Made by a program: the position numbers and the translations under genes
The notes under the pieces: model-generated
What the model was told of the DNA's origin: nothing
The model's input: only the letters and a program-made list of their open reading frames with translations
Database searches by the model: none
Part shown: piece by piece, positions 44,442-54,005 of the stretch
Layout: the number at the start of each line of letters is the position of its first letter
Position numbering within the stretch: position 1 is the stretch's first letter
DNA from: CAVSVP01 sp963731125
GTDB taxonomy: Bacteria > Pseudomonadota > Gammaproteobacteria > Competibacterales > Competibacteraceae
NCBI GenBank assembly: GCA_963731125.1
Contig: CAVSVP010000008.1
Coordinates: 434,001-498,000, forward strand
Length of the DNA stretch: 64,000 nucleotides
Direction: 5' to 3'

Positions 44442-44969
44442 CTATAGCTCCAGGACCAGGTTCCGGCCGCCGAGAAAAAAGACCCAGACAACAACTGTAA
44501 CCCAATGAATTAATACAGGCACCCATATGGACTTCGAGACAACGTAACTATAACCGCACGTGATACCAAGCGCTGCGATAATCAGTAAAAATGCTGGATC
44601 AAGAAAAATCGGTATAGCCGATCGATTGAACGTGACCGCATTGAGTGGATGCCACAGGACGAATAACAACGCACTCCAAGTAATAGCTAGAATAATCCGC
44701 CTACGATCACGCTCAATGGTCTTTCTCGGAATGAGAACACCCCGAAAAAATGCCTCTTCGAGCAGCGACGGAAAAATGAATAATGTAAACAGCAAGAGAG
44801 GCGCCAGTTCTGCCGGGATGAGCTCAAAGCGGAGTAATCCTGCACTGAAACCAATAGCTAACGAAATCACCGCGTAGAACGGCACTAATGACCACGCTTT
44901 GAGTGGCGTTCGAAGCGGCGACTTCCGGAAACCTTCTACAAGGTTTGTCTGAAGATATTCCTTTACCAT
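44442..44969 (-). CDS. CPBP-family intramembrane metalloprotease
   Basis: 175 residues, five to six helices, with the CPBP motifs: LLEEAFFRGVLIP (EExxxR), LFVLWHPLNAVTF (FxxxH-like) and the final VPVLIHWVTVV His. Enzymes of this family (CAAX-prenyl-endopeptidase-like, bacteriocin processing) cut substrates in the membrane; others are involved in bacteriocin self-immunity. The start codon lies 27 bp after an attC site (44996-45050), so the gene is a clean cassette. Confidence 0.85.
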   Translation of the reverse strand: MVKEYLQTNLVEGFRKSPLRTPLKAWSLVPFYAVISLAIGFSAGLLRFELIPAELAPLLLFTLFIFPSLLEEAFFRGVLIPRKTIERDRRRIILAITWSALLFVLWHPLNAVTFNRSAIPIFLDPAFLLIIAALGITCGYSYVVSKSIWVPVLIHWVTVVVWVFFLGGRNLVLEL

Positions 44970-44995
44970 GGAAATGCCTCACGCCTCTGCTAACC

Positions 44996-45050
44996 GGCTA
45001 ACAAAGGAGCGTAGCGACTGAGGCAGCCCGAATTGATCAGCTTGTTGGAC
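44996..45050 (-). repeat. attC site (55 bp) before the CPBP gene
   Basis: On the - strand: R'' GTCCAAC (consensus), short inner arms around CTGATCAATTCGGGCTGCCTCAG-like sequence, and R' GTTAGCC (one mismatch). The CPBP gene starts 27 bp further left. Confidence 0.7.
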
Positions 45051-45359
45051 GAAGCCGCTACGCGGAGAAGTTTCTCTACCTTTTTTACTTTCATCATAAG
45101 GACGGCATTTCCTTGACCAGTCAACAACGCCGTTTTTGGAAATACGTTGCATCAACAGATGATGAGACATCAAAATTCCACTCCAGATGGGAAGATGAAG
45201 ACTTAAATCAGATAATGAGCTAGAATTCGCTGGTGATGATCAACATTTCAACGCATCTGCGTATTTCTTCAAGTTATTAATATAACATACTATTTTTACG
45301 ATAGTCGTTCACGAAAGGATATTTTCTTTTAGCACGTTTTTCGGTTTTGTCAAGGGCTT
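45051..45359 (-). other. Small cassette without a recognised gene
   Basis: The 309 bp between two attC sites form one cassette unit. The AT-rich half (45174-45340) looks like a promoter region. A frame starting at 45170 (MSHHLLMQRISKNGVVDWSR...) runs through the following attC to 44979, ~64 codons. Running through attC is common for cassette ORFs, but there is no family match. Some integron cassettes are promoters rather than genes. Confidence 0.4.
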
Positions 45360-45422
45360 GTCCAACAACCGGTTCAGATTGTGGTTCGCTTCACTCATAC
45401 AATCCAACCTTATTCGTTAGGC
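45360..45422. repeat. attC site (63 bp) before the interrupted SDR gene
   Basis: GTCCAAC ... GTTAGGC on the + strand, both boxes perfect, with inner arms including GGTTCAGATTGTGG and AATCCAACC. It separates the small cassette at 45051-45359 from the SDR cassette, whose gene starts 124 bp to the right on the + strand. Confidence 0.78.
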
Positions 45423-45713
45423 AGCAGTCTCCTCATGGATACTGGTACCGAGTTTTACAGACGACGGTGATGTATTGTGTCAAGATATCGACCGAACCTT
45501 ATCTGATCAAGTTCAGCCCTCATTTTCGACGCAGGAGAATAAATTATGACAGCAGAAAAAGTGGCGATTGTCACCGCCGGCGGAAGTGGTATGGGGGCCG
45601 GTGCGGCACGGAAGCTGGCTGCCGATGGATTTCGTGTTGCCATTTTGTCCTCTTCTGGCAAGGGCGAGGCTCTGGCGAAAGAACTGGGTGGTCTCGGTGT
45701 GACAGGTTCTAAC

Positions 45714-47213
45714 CATATCGTTACCCATAACTCCAATCGCTAGCACGCTGGCTGACACGCGCGCCCAAACCTGTTTAAATACGCGGCTTCCCTAGCCCTG
45801 ACAAGAGAAGGCGAGAAGGCGACATGAACGATTGGGTAGCGGAACTGGAGACGATTAATTTAGGAGATCAACGGCTCAATGAGCGAGCGCGGCAGGTGTT
45901 GGCGGATCTGGGGGCACAGCCCGGCGCAAGTATTCCAGCCGCCTGCGGCGGCTGGGCCGAGACCAACGCGGCTTATCGGCTGTTGGACCACGAGCGGGTA
46001 GGTCCCCAAGAGGTGCTGGAGCCGCATGCTGCCTGTAGCGAACAGCGGCTGGGCAACCAGCCGCTGGTACTGTGTATCCAGGATACCACGGAGCTTGATG
46101 ATACCAGCAAGAGTGACATTGAGGGGTTGGGGCCGCTGAATTACGAAACGCGCCGCGGATTGTACCTGCACCCGACTCTGGCGGTAACCCCGGATCGGGT
46201 GCCGCTGGGGGTGTTGGATGCGTGGGGCTGGGTACGGGAGCCGGGCAGTTTGGGCCAAGATAAAGATCCCCATCGGCCTATCGAAGCGAAGGAAAGCCTC
46301 CGCTGGCTCGAAGGCTATCAGAGCGTGGGTGAACTGCAAGCCCGCGTGCCTGAGACCCGACGGGTTTATACGGCGGACCGCGAAGCGGATATTTATGAAG
46401 TGTTTGCCGAACGCCACTGGGTCCAGCAGGCCCAGCTACCTTGTGCCGAGTGGTTGATCCGCTCCGAACATGACCGCAAGCTCCGCGATGGGCGAAACCT
46501 CTGGGAGGCGGCCGCTGAGGCGCCGGTACTGGCTCAGGTAGAATTCGATAGGCCGGCGACCGATAAGCGCAAGGCGCGGCACATCGTCCAGACGCTGCAG
46601 GCCGTGCCGGTCACTCTCAAGGCGCCTTATCGCTACGGCCAGACGCTGCCGGACGTGGCAATCACCGCCCTGTTGGCCACCGAAGTCAATCCCCCGGCAG
46701 ACGAAGCACCGATCACGTGGGTGTTGCTCACCAGCGTGCCGATAGCCACGGCTGAACAGGCCGTCGAGGTCTTGCAATGGTACCTTTGCCGCTGGCAAAT
46801 AGAGATCTTTTTCCGAATTCTGAAATCCGGCTGCAAAGTCGAAGAGCTACAGCTCGAGCACCTCGAACGCCTGGAACCGGCGCTGGCCTGTTATCTGATC
46901 ATTGCCTGGCGGGTGCTGTATCTGACCATGCTGGGGCGCACCTGCCCGGAGTTACCTTGCAACGTCGTCTTTGCCGATGAGGAATGGCAAGCGGTGTCCA
47001 TTGTGGCCAAGCGCCAACCGCCGCCCCAGGTCCCACCTTCATTGAATGAAATGATTCGCATGGTAGCTGGCTTCGGGGGCTTTCTTAACCGTAAGGGCGA
47101 TGGCTTCCCTGGACCACAAACCCTTTGGATCGGACTACAGCGAACTCGCGATTTTGTCCTGGCTATCGAAGCCCAGCGGGCTATGCAGAATTCAAGTTAT
47201 GGGTAACGATATG
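45714..47213 (+). mobile_element. IS4-family (Tn5-like) insertion sequence in the SDR gene
   Basis: 1500-bp element with 19-bp inverted ends CATATCGTTACCCATAACT and the 10-bp duplication AGGTTCTAAC (45704-45713 and 47214-47223). It has a single intact transposase gene. Clean ends suggest a fairly recent insertion. Confidence 0.92.
45824..47206 (+). CDS. IS4-family transposase, Tn5/IS50-like
   Basis: 460 residues resembling the Tn5 transposase subgroup: N-terminal WVAELETINLGDQRLNERARQ, first Asp in LCIQDTTELDDTSKSDI, second Asp in VYTADREADIYEVFAERH and the Glu in the YREK region YLCRWQIEIFFRILKSGCKVEELQ. Frame intact. An AGAAGGCGA stretch precedes the ATG. Confidence 0.9.
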   Translation: MNDWVAELETINLGDQRLNERARQVLADLGAQPGASIPAACGGWAETNAAYRLLDHERVGPQEVLEPHAACSEQRLGNQPLVLCIQDTTELDDTSKSDIEGLGPLNYETRRGLYLHPTLAVTPDRVPLGVLDAWGWVREPGSLGQDKDPHRPIEAKESLRWLEGYQSVGELQARVPETRRVYTADREADIYEVFAERHWVQQAQLPCAEWLIRSEHDRKLRDGRNLWEAAAEAPVLAQVEFDRPATDKRKARHIVQTLQAVPVTLKAPYRYGQTLPDVAITALLATEVNPPADEAPITWVLLTSVPIATAEQAVEVLQWYLCRWQIEIFFRILKSGCKVEELQLEHLERLEPALACYLIIAWRVLYLTMLGRTCPELPCNVVFADEEWQAVSIVAKRQPPPQVPPSLNEMIRMVAGFGGFLNRKGDGFPGPQTLWIGLQRTRDFVLAIEAQRAMQNSSYG

Positions 47214-47767
47214 AGGTTCTAACCAGTCAAATGAGGATCTGAAGCGACTAACCGACCAAGCTGTCGAAACGTGGGGTCGTGTCGATGTGCTTGTGAACAG
47301 CGCGGGACACGGACCACGAGCACCGATACTCGAGATTTCGGACGAGGATTGGCACAAAGGATTGGAAATCTATTTTCTCAATGTAGTTCGTCCGACTCGG
47401 CTTGTTACGCCCATCATGCAACGACAGAAATCCGGCGTAATCATCAACATATCCACATTCGCTGCATTCGAACCCGACCCCGTATTTCCCACTTCCGGAG
47501 TGTTCCGCGCGGGACTCGCAGCCTACACAAAGCTGTTCGCGGACAAGTACGCGGCAGAGAACATCCGTATGAACAACGTGCTTCCGGGATTTATTGACAG
47601 CTTGCCGGAAAAGGAGGAATTCCGTGATCGGATCCCTATGGAGCGCTACGGAAAAACACAAGAGATTGCTGATGTGATTGGCTTTCTGGCTTCCGAAGGT
47701 GCTGGCTACATCACCGGACAGAATATTCGGGTCGATGGTGGAATTACCCGGTCTGTGTAACCGGCTG

Positions 47768-48467
47768 GTAGCGATAGGTAGGGCCTCTCAGCCTTTCCCC
47801 CGCTCCAAACCGGACGGGCGCCTTTCAACGCATCCGGCTTTCCAGCTCGGTGGTTTGAAACCGCTCCCCTTTGCAGTGACCCTGCCAAAGCCATAAGGTC
47901 GCTTGTAGCTCTCGCTACTCATTAATAAACTTACCTCATGTTCGGGTTTGCCAAGGTGTTCCGGTACACCTCACCTGGCGGACCTTCACCCTCTTCTCGT
48001 CATTACAACAAGGCGTTTGGCTACTACGCCGCCTCCGTCCTCCCGCCCGCGTGCTGGCATTTTCGCACCCTACCAACGTAGGTAAAGCGGTGTGGGAGTT
48101 CCCCAGTTCCAACGCAAGAGCTGATAGCAACCCGTAGCGGCCTCCTCTACGCCGGGCGACTTGGGAACAACGCCTACCCACGTTAGGACTGGATAGGCCC
48201 GTCGCCATCCCCTTTTGGGTCTGGAGTGTCTCAACCCCCTTTCACTCCGCGCTCATCACGACGCTTCAGACAGAGGTTTCTCGCGTCCGCATAGGTCGCA
48301 GGGCTTGTTCGGTCAGTCGCCCGTGGTTGGGCAACTGCCGCCCGGTTCTTAGCAGGCTTCGCACTCCAGCCGGTGCCACCGACTGACGCACGCTGCATAG
48401 CCCTCATACCGTTGTTCATGTATGGTTCTCTTGAAAGAACAATCCCTTGCGCCGTTAAAGGGCGCAC
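47768..48467 (-). mobile_element. ORF-less group II intron (700 bp) inserted in an attC site
   Basis: Reading on the - strand, the element starts with GTGCGCCC, the group II 5' signature, and its first stem TGCGCC/GGCGCA. It ends with a typical domain V (GCCGGATGCGTTGAAAGGCG, then CCCGTCCGGTTT) and domain VI ending CCTATCGCTAC. No reverse transcriptase is encoded, so it depends on one acting in trans, perhaps the RT at 48944. The 5' exon ends GTTAGG and the 3' exon begins C, so splicing would rebuild the perfect R' box GTTAGGC of the attC at 48468-48538. Group IIC-attC introns are known to target attC, but their usual orientation relative to cassette genes should be compared. Confidence 0.82.
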
Positions 48468-48538
48468 CCTAACGATGAAGCTCAGCTGCGGACAAGCCGC
48501 GGAGTGGGTTGGCCGTCAGCTGCAGCGCCTTGTTAGGC
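48468..48538 (-). repeat. attC site split by the group II intron
   Basis: On the - strand: R'' GCCTAAC, arms GCTGCAGCTGACGGCC and GTCCGCAGCTGAGC that pair well, and R' GTTAGG, whose last base C lies on the far side of the intron (47767). One of the best attC sites in the window; it follows the DUF1330-like gene. Confidence 0.85.
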
Positions 48539-48569
48539 GAATAACACACTTTATCATCACGCAGCTCTC

Positions 48570-48877
48570 TCACTTGAGGATCGGCTTGAGGTCTTCGAGC
48601 TTTTCAAAGAGATGCCAGATGTAGCCGTCCGTTCCGTTGACGCGGTGCGGATGCAGATCGGCAAGGGCTGGGTCCTTACAGTAGCGCTGTCGAAAGCCTC
48701 CTTTGAGACCCACTCAACAAGGATGAGGACATTTCGCGGCGCAATGTCGCCCACAGCAGCCTGACGGAACTTTCCCAACGCCACGACGCGCCCACCGTGA
48801 GCTTTGACTTCTTTGGCTGACCTTCGCGAATAAGCGAAGTATTCATTCTTGTTCGAGACGTTGAAGAGAGTAACCAT
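48570..48877 (-). pseudogene. DUF1330-like protein gene, frameshifted
   Basis: Small ferredoxin-like protein: MVTLFNVSNKNEYFAYSRRS, AHGGRVVALGKF and VLILVEWVSKEAFDS, then a 2-bp shift near 48685 puts the rest in another frame (YCKDPALADLHPHRVNGTDG, LFEKLEDLKPILK, stop at 48570). About 100 residues if repaired. The ATG stands 8 bp after the 3' end of the large group II intron, so its own promoter is separated from it by 2.3 kb. Function unknown; the family belongs to dimeric alpha-beta barrel proteins. Confidence 0.72.
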
Positions 48878-48884
48878 CCGCCGG

Positions 48885-51228
48885 GTAGCAGGGTCACATT
48901 ACTGTGACCCCGCCCCCAAGGAACCGTACACGACAATTACTTGTCATACGGCTCGCGCCTCTACTGCGTTGTACCCGTGTCGTTGATGGTACGCGTGGTG
49001 GCACCATCGGTGAACAAGTTTTCGATTAGCCAATGCATCATCTCCTCCTTGATGTCGTGGGATGAGATGGTGTTCATCGATCGGATCATCGGGCCAGAAC
49101 ACCACACCACACAGCCCACAGGTGTTATTCTGCTCACGTAACATGGCTAGCCGTTTCCGTTGGTAGGTCGCCCGCGCGGCTTGCCATTTTTTGCGCTGCG
49201 TCCAGTAGCCGCGTTGCTTCGGGTCCATCGGTGAGGCTCTTCCCGTCACCTTCACATAGCGGGTGATCGATATAGCGCTCTGGCGGCACAACTGAGCGTT
49301 GCCTTCGTGGAACGTCCAGTAGCCGTCCGCCCTAAAGTAGCGTGCCTTGACCCATTTCCTGGGTTTGTTGGGATGACGACGTTTCGCCCAGCGCCAGAGC
49401 ATCTGCCACATCCGATGGCCGGTATAGGCAAACGTTTTACTAGCCGCGCTGTGACGGTAGTAGTTGGCCCAGCCCCGGAGTTTGGGGTTGAGCGCTTTGA
49501 TCACGGCTACCGCTGGCGTCTGCTTATGGGCATTAAGATAGGCTTTGATGTCGCCTAGATGGGCGATCACTTTTGCTTTCTCTGGCCGGGTTAGCAGCGT
49601 TCCATGGAATCGTCTAATCTCGAACCCCAAGAAGTGAAAGCCTTCATCGATATGCACGATGCGGGTTTTCGCTTCACTGAGCCGCAATCCCCGTCCTGCC
49701 AGAAAGGCTTTCAGTTTGGGCACGACATACTGTTCAAGTACTTCCCGAGACGGCGCCGTTACCGCCACATCATCGGCATACCGGATCAGGCTGATGCCAC
49801 GGTTCTCACCCTTGCGCAATGACGGCGGTATCGGGTTACCGTGAGCATCTTCGCAACCAAACAGCCGTTCCATTCCGTCCAATGCGATATTGGCCATCAA
49901 GGGCGACGCTACGCCGCCCTGTGGTGTACCGGCATCGGTGTCGTGGTATTGGCCTAGTTCCACTACGCCTGCTTTCAGCCACCGTCGAAGGGTGGTGGTA
50001 AATACCGGTAGCCGCTTCAATAGCACTTCCTGATCGATTTCGTTGAAGCAGTTCGATATATCGGCATCCAAAATCCATTGACTGCTTCCTTTTTGATTCA
50101 ACGTCGTATGGAGCGCTTGGATCGCGTCCATGCAGCAACGTCCGGGTCGAAAGCCGTAGGAATTCGCTTCAAATCGGCTTTCCCATTCCGGTTCCAGCGC
50201 CAGTTTAATCAGCGCCTGCATGACCCGATCCTTTACCGTCAATATCCCTAAAGGTCGCTGTTTGCCGTTCGCTTTGGGTATACAAACCCGCCGTGCTGGC
50301 TTAGGGCGGTATCCGGTAAAGGTTAGACCTTCCTTCAGTAGTGCCAGACGGGCTTTCGGGGTATCGCACACAACCCCGTCAATGCCTGGCGTGTGCTTGC
50401 CGCGATTCTCTTGGGTCACCTGTCGGATCGCCTTAAGTTTCGCCGACAGGGCGCGAATAAGTAGCTTTTGTAGGTTCTTCACCTTCCCTTGCTCCCCATT
50501 CGCCGCAGCACGATAGATGCGGCCCTGAAGTCGGCGCACGTTCGCTTCCACCGCAGACCAGTTAATATCCGCCCACCGTGTCAGTTCCCGCCCGTTGGTC
50601 GGTTCAATGACGAGCATTGTCTAACTTCTCCAACCGTTCGCACCTCTTCAGTGCTTCGCTATCGTCGAGACCTGCTGGAAGTCAGCCCCCTTTCGGAGCA
50701 GGCCAAAACGCGAAGCCCTATCCGTCCCTATTACCGGGTCGGCATTCGCTTCCTCCAGCTTCCTTTACCCCCTCCACCTTCTCCTTCCCTTGCGGTTAGG
50801 CTACCGTCAATAGACGGGGCGAATGGGGCTTACCCAGTTGATAGAACCGAAGTTGCGGATGAAGTAGGGTGGAATCTGGAGCCCGACGGGTCTGGTGAGC
50901 ATCGCCAGGATCGCAGGTCTCTCCTGGTCCTACCCGTTTGCCTGTTGGCACTGCCTATCAGCCTCTTTGGCAGCTTCGGCTTCACGAGCCTTTACGTAGA
51001 TTCTTCACTTGCGTTCACCCTTTCCATCCTCCCCTAGTTCTGAGCCGGTTGAGGCTACCCGCCTTCGAATCGTTGTCCCCGGAGCTTCGCACCTTGGATT
51101 ACTCCGCCGCACGTCCGGGTAGGGGCACCTGGATGCTGCAGGGTCCGACTATAGCTATAGTCGGCACTTCCTGTCCTACCCTTGTGAGCTGGGATTTGTG
51201 TGCGACCACCCAGCTCTCTGGTCGCAAC
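48885..51228 (-). mobile_element. Group II intron with RT-maturase-HNH ORF (about 2.34 kb)
   Basis: On the - strand the RNA starts near 51228 (GTTGCGACC, pairing with GGTCGCA 20 bases later), has a ~610-base 5' ribozyme part, the protein gene, then domain V (GAGCCGTATGACAAG...TTGTCGTGTACGGTTC, stem complete) and a domain VI ending ...GACCCTGCTAC at 48885. The 5' exon ends in a GC-rich hairpin (CCCGGCTCTGCCGGG), a kind of target known for group IIC introns. The exact 5' end is an estimate. Confidence 0.8.
48944..50617 (-). CDS. ltrA: Group II intron reverse transcriptase / maturase / HNH endonuclease
   Basis: 557 residues. RT blocks: IPKANGKQRPLGILTVKDRV, SYGFRPGRCCMDAIQAL, DADISNCFNEID, AGTPQGGVASPLMANIALD and the catalytic ISLIRYADDVAVTA (about residue 277). 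Next come the maturase (X) domain (HKQTPAVAVIKALNPKLRGWANYYRH) and a C-terminal HNH endonuclease with Cys pair CGLCG and DEHHLIPRHQGG. All motifs look intact, so the intron could be mobile and could also serve the ORF-less intron at 47768. The start is at 50617, with a GGAGAAG stretch upstream. Confidence 0.93.
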   Translation of the reverse strand: MLVIEPTNGRELTRWADINWSAVEANVRRLQGRIYRAAANGEQGKVKNLQKLLIRALSAKLKAIRQVTQENRGKHTPGIDGVVCDTPKARLALLKEGLTFTGYRPKPARRVCIPKANGKQRPLGILTVKDRVMQALIKLALEPEWESRFEANSYGFRPGRCCMDAIQALHTTLNQKGSSQWILDADISNCFNEIDQEVLLKRLPVFTTTLRRWLKAGVVELGQYHDTDAGTPQGGVASPLMANIALDGMERLFGCEDAHGNPIPPSLRKGENRGISLIRYADDVAVTAPSREVLEQYVVPKLKAFLAGRGLRLSEAKTRIVHIDEGFHFLGFEIRRFHGTLLTRPEKAKVIAHLGDIKAYLNAHKQTPAVAVIKALNPKLRGWANYYRHSAASKTFAYTGHRMWQMLWRWAKRRHPNKPRKWVKARYFRADGYWTFHEGNAQLCRQSAISITRYVKVTGRASPMDPKQRGYWTQRKKWQAARATYQRKRLAMLREQNNTCGLCGVVFWPDDPIDEHHLIPRHQGGDDALANRKLVHRWCHHAYHQRHGYNAVEARAV

Positions 51229-51255
51229 CCGGCAGAGCCGGGGGATTACTTATTT

Positions 51256-52844
51256 CTCGATGTTCAAGTTAGAATTTTATAATATTCAAATATTCTGATT
51301 TTATTCCTGCGGCTCATCTAAGCCTTCGCTTGTGCGTGCTGAGCACGATACTTCAATGAGGCCGTGGGCTCCAGTCGTCCCCAGTCGCGCAGATGCAGAT
51401 GCTTTTTCGACGGTTGCAGAGGAAATAGCGGTCGAATCGCTTGAGTCAGCTGGTCGAGTTTATCGGCAAAGGCATCGCCGTCGAGCCACTCTTGAAGCCA
51501 AGCGACCAGGGCGTCCATTTGTAGGCGGCGTTGGAGGCTACCGATGGTCGACACAGGTTGCCGTTGGTCCACGCGGGCTTGTTGGTCAGGGTGAAGGAGG
51601 AGGCAGTGATCGCACAGTAGGCTCAGGGCCAGGCCTCTGCTTGACCCCGCATCACCAGGCTGTTTGGTCGCCTGCCCCCACCCTTCATAGACTTTCAAGT
51701 CCTCAATGGCCACTTCCACGAGCCACCGGCCCGTATGCGCTTGTACAATATCCAGGGTCCGCCAACTGAGTTCGGAAGCCACCAGGTAACGATAATCGCG
51801 CTGATCCGGATAGCGAATGGCCACCACAAAGCGTTTGCAACCGTGGGCCTCGACATACCGCCGGGCGCTGCTGACCCAGACCTCGATTCGCTCGCCGCCG
51901 CGAACGCAAATCGTTTGGGGCACCCCCGGATAGGCGCGGAAGTACGCGTCCAAGCGCCAACTCCGTCCCCGGTAGTGCTCCTTCTGATTGTGCCGCAATT
52001 GGCTGATGACCTGCCGCTCGCCCCACGGCTTGGCGGCCTGGGCCATAAACACCGCATTCCCATCGAGGGCATCGGCCAGGATCGCTTTGACCTTCACCCT
52101 CGGGTGGTCATGGGCAAATTGCTCCAGCAACCCCACCGCGAGCTGAGGTTTGCTCGGATAGGCCGGGTTATCGGGCGGCGGCGCCGGACGCTTAGATTTG
52201 CTCACCCCTTGGCGCTTTAGCCGCTTATCCGCTTTCGCCCAGGCGCTATAGGCCGGATCCGGTGGGTAGAACGCGAAGCCTACCAGGATCGTCACCACCG
52301 GCGTGACCAACACCAGAAATACCACCTCTTGACCCCTCATCGTGCCCGTCCCCGGCTTGTCCTTAACATAATGCACATGGGGAATCCGCGTGGTCACCTT
52401 CGCGCGTCGCTTGCCCGTGTCGTCCAATACCAACACCCCTTCCCAGGTACCAACGCTGTCCAACCACAGCCTCACACTCAGAACCAGTAACAGGTCCCAG
52501 GGCATCGGTCCCCGAAAATACCACGATAACAACGCCTCGGAATACTGGCCCAACCCGGCTCGGACAAACTTTTTCCAGCATACCGATTCGGTGACGATAA
52601 TTCCCATCAAGCAAAATGATAACCATGCTTTCTGACCCGGGCTCAGTCGCGCTTTCGGCTGATGTGATGCTAGGCGGGCGCCCCATTGCTCGACATAGGC
52701 CTCGACAAACGGTAACGGGTTGCCCATGATCATGGCTTTCACCCTCAAACTCGTGGATCCTTAACTTTAAGTATGGTCAGGTCTGAGAAAAATAGAAACT
52801 CAATGAAAATCCGAATATTCTAATTCACTAACTTGAACATCGAG
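51256..52844 (-). mobile_element. Insertion sequence with 17-bp ends and 5-bp duplication
   Basis: 1589-bp element with inverted ends CTCGATGTTCAAGTTAG and the target duplication TATTT (51251-51255 and 52845-52849). It carries a single transposase gene. It separates the intron 5' exon from the rest of the array. Family uncertain (IS4/IS701-like superfamily). Confidence 0.88.
51318..52748 (-). CDS. DDE transposase (IS4/IS701-like)
   Basis: 476 residues, frame intact. The first catalytic Asp stands in VLVLDDTGKRRAKVTTRI, the second probably in VKAILADALDGNAVFM and the Glu in GRWLVEVAIEDLKVYEGWGQ. This D-D-E spacing with DDTG fits IS4-superfamily enzymes such as IS701, but I cannot fix the family from memory. 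The C-terminal 60 residues are basic and Gln-rich. Confidence 0.82.
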   Translation of the reverse strand: MRVKAMIMGNPLPFVEAYVEQWGARLASHQPKARLSPGQKAWLSFCLMGIIVTESVCWKKFVRAGLGQYSEALLSWYFRGPMPWDLLLVLSVRLWLDSVGTWEGVLVLDDTGKRRAKVTTRIPHVHYVKDKPGTGTMRGQEVVFLVLVTPVVTILVGFAFYPPDPAYSAWAKADKRLKRQGVSKSKRPAPPPDNPAYPSKPQLAVGLLEQFAHDHPRVKVKAILADALDGNAVFMAQAAKPWGERQVISQLRHNQKEHYRGRSWRLDAYFRAYPGVPQTICVRGGERIEVWVSSARRYVEAHGCKRFVVAIRYPDQRDYRYLVASELSWRTLDIVQAHTGRWLVEVAIEDLKVYEGWGQATKQPGDAGSSRGLALSLLCDHCLLLHPDQQARVDQRQPVSTIGSLQRRLQMDALVAWLQEWLDGDAFADKLDQLTQAIRPLFPLQPSKKHLHLRDWGRLEPTASLKYRAQHAQAKA

Positions 52845-52973
52845 TATTTTATTTAGTGCGTAGATGGGTTGAGACATCGATTATTCTCCGATCCAGGGCT
52901 TACTGCCACATGCTCTAGTCTGGTGCCTAACATGAAATGGACACCCCAAATGGGGTATTAAGTAGTCGGCCAT
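52845..52973 (-). other. Short array segment with a GTTAGGC core box (attI or attC remnant)
   Basis: GCCTAAC at 52925-52931 reads GTTAGGC on the - strand. Facing away from intI, this is the place where the attI core or the first attC would be expected before the IS630 insertion. No pairing partner is seen, so it could be either. Nothing else is recognised. Confidence 0.35.
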
Positions 52974-54005
52974 AAGTATTTTAACAAAAGTAAAAATGAG
53001 GTAACCTTATTCTATTCTAGAGCCCCATTTGTGATAGGCGACTTATGCTATTGGTAACCCCCCTGAGCGAGCCCGAGAAGGTGACGCTACACGAGATGCA
53101 CCAACACCACCCGTTTCATTGGACACGGATGCGCGCCCATGCGATTTTGCTGAGTGCGTCGGGTTATCGGGTTCAAGCGATCGCGGCGATCTATGGGGTG
53201 TGTCGGCAGACGGTTTCCAGTTGGCTGAAAGCGTGGGCGCGTCAGGGGTTAGTGGGGTTACTGGATCAAGCGCGCAGTGGTCGGCCGCGCAAACTCAGCG
53301 CCGCGGAAGAAGCGCCGGTGCTGGCGTGGCTCGAAGCGGAGCCACGCTCCCTCAAGCGGGTGCTGGCGGCGTTAGAGAAGCGCGGCGGGCAGCAGGTCAG
53401 TATGACGACGATTAAACGGTTGTGCAGACGGGCCGGGCGGGTGTGGAAGCGGGTGCGACAATCGCTTAAAGACAAGCGCGATCCCCAGGCGTTTGCCGCT
53501 TCGGTGGAACGGCTTGCCGAGTTGATCGAGCGCGAGGCGAGCGGGGCGATTGAGCGGTATTATTTTGATGAGTCCGGCTTTACCCTCGTCCCGGCGATGG
53601 CTTACGCGTGGCAACCCCGCGGCGAGACGATCGAGTTACCCGCGTCCCACAGCCAGCGGCTCCATGTGCTCGGGTTTATGGCTCGGACGAGTGAAGTTCA
53701 GTCCTATGTCTTTGAGGGCACCATCGATACCGCGGTCGTGATCGCCTGCTTTGATGCGTTTGCCAAGACCCGAGAAAAACCCACCGTCGTGGTACTCGAT
53801 AATGCCTCGCTCCATACCAGCGAAGCGGTTGCGGCAAACCGGGAACGCTGGCACGCTACCGGTCTGCAGCTAGAATTCCTCGCCCCGTATTCACCGGAAT
53901 TAAATTTGATCGAAATCTTGTGGCGCAAGATCAAATATGAATGGTTGCCCTTCTCGGCCTACGAATCCTTTTCCAGTCTCAGAGAAGAGCTCTTTAAGAT
54001 CCTGA

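Larger units (their letters stand above)
45546..47760 (+). pseudogene. SDR oxidoreductase gene split by an IS
   Basis: Two halves: 45546-45713 (KVAIVTAGGSGMGAGAARKL, the cofactor-binding start) and 47224-47760 (DVLVNSAGHGPRAPILEIS ... NVLPGFIDSLP ... GYITGQNIRVDGGITRSV). Removing the IS and one 10-bp duplication gives one frame (GVTGSN-QSNEDLKRL), about 235 residues. The usual YxxxK is replaced (SGVFRAGLAAYTK), so catalysis would be unusual. An AGGAG site precedes the ATG. The gene is in opposite orientation to most cassettes, and its stop lies only ~7 bp from the end of the group II intron. Confidence 0.88.
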
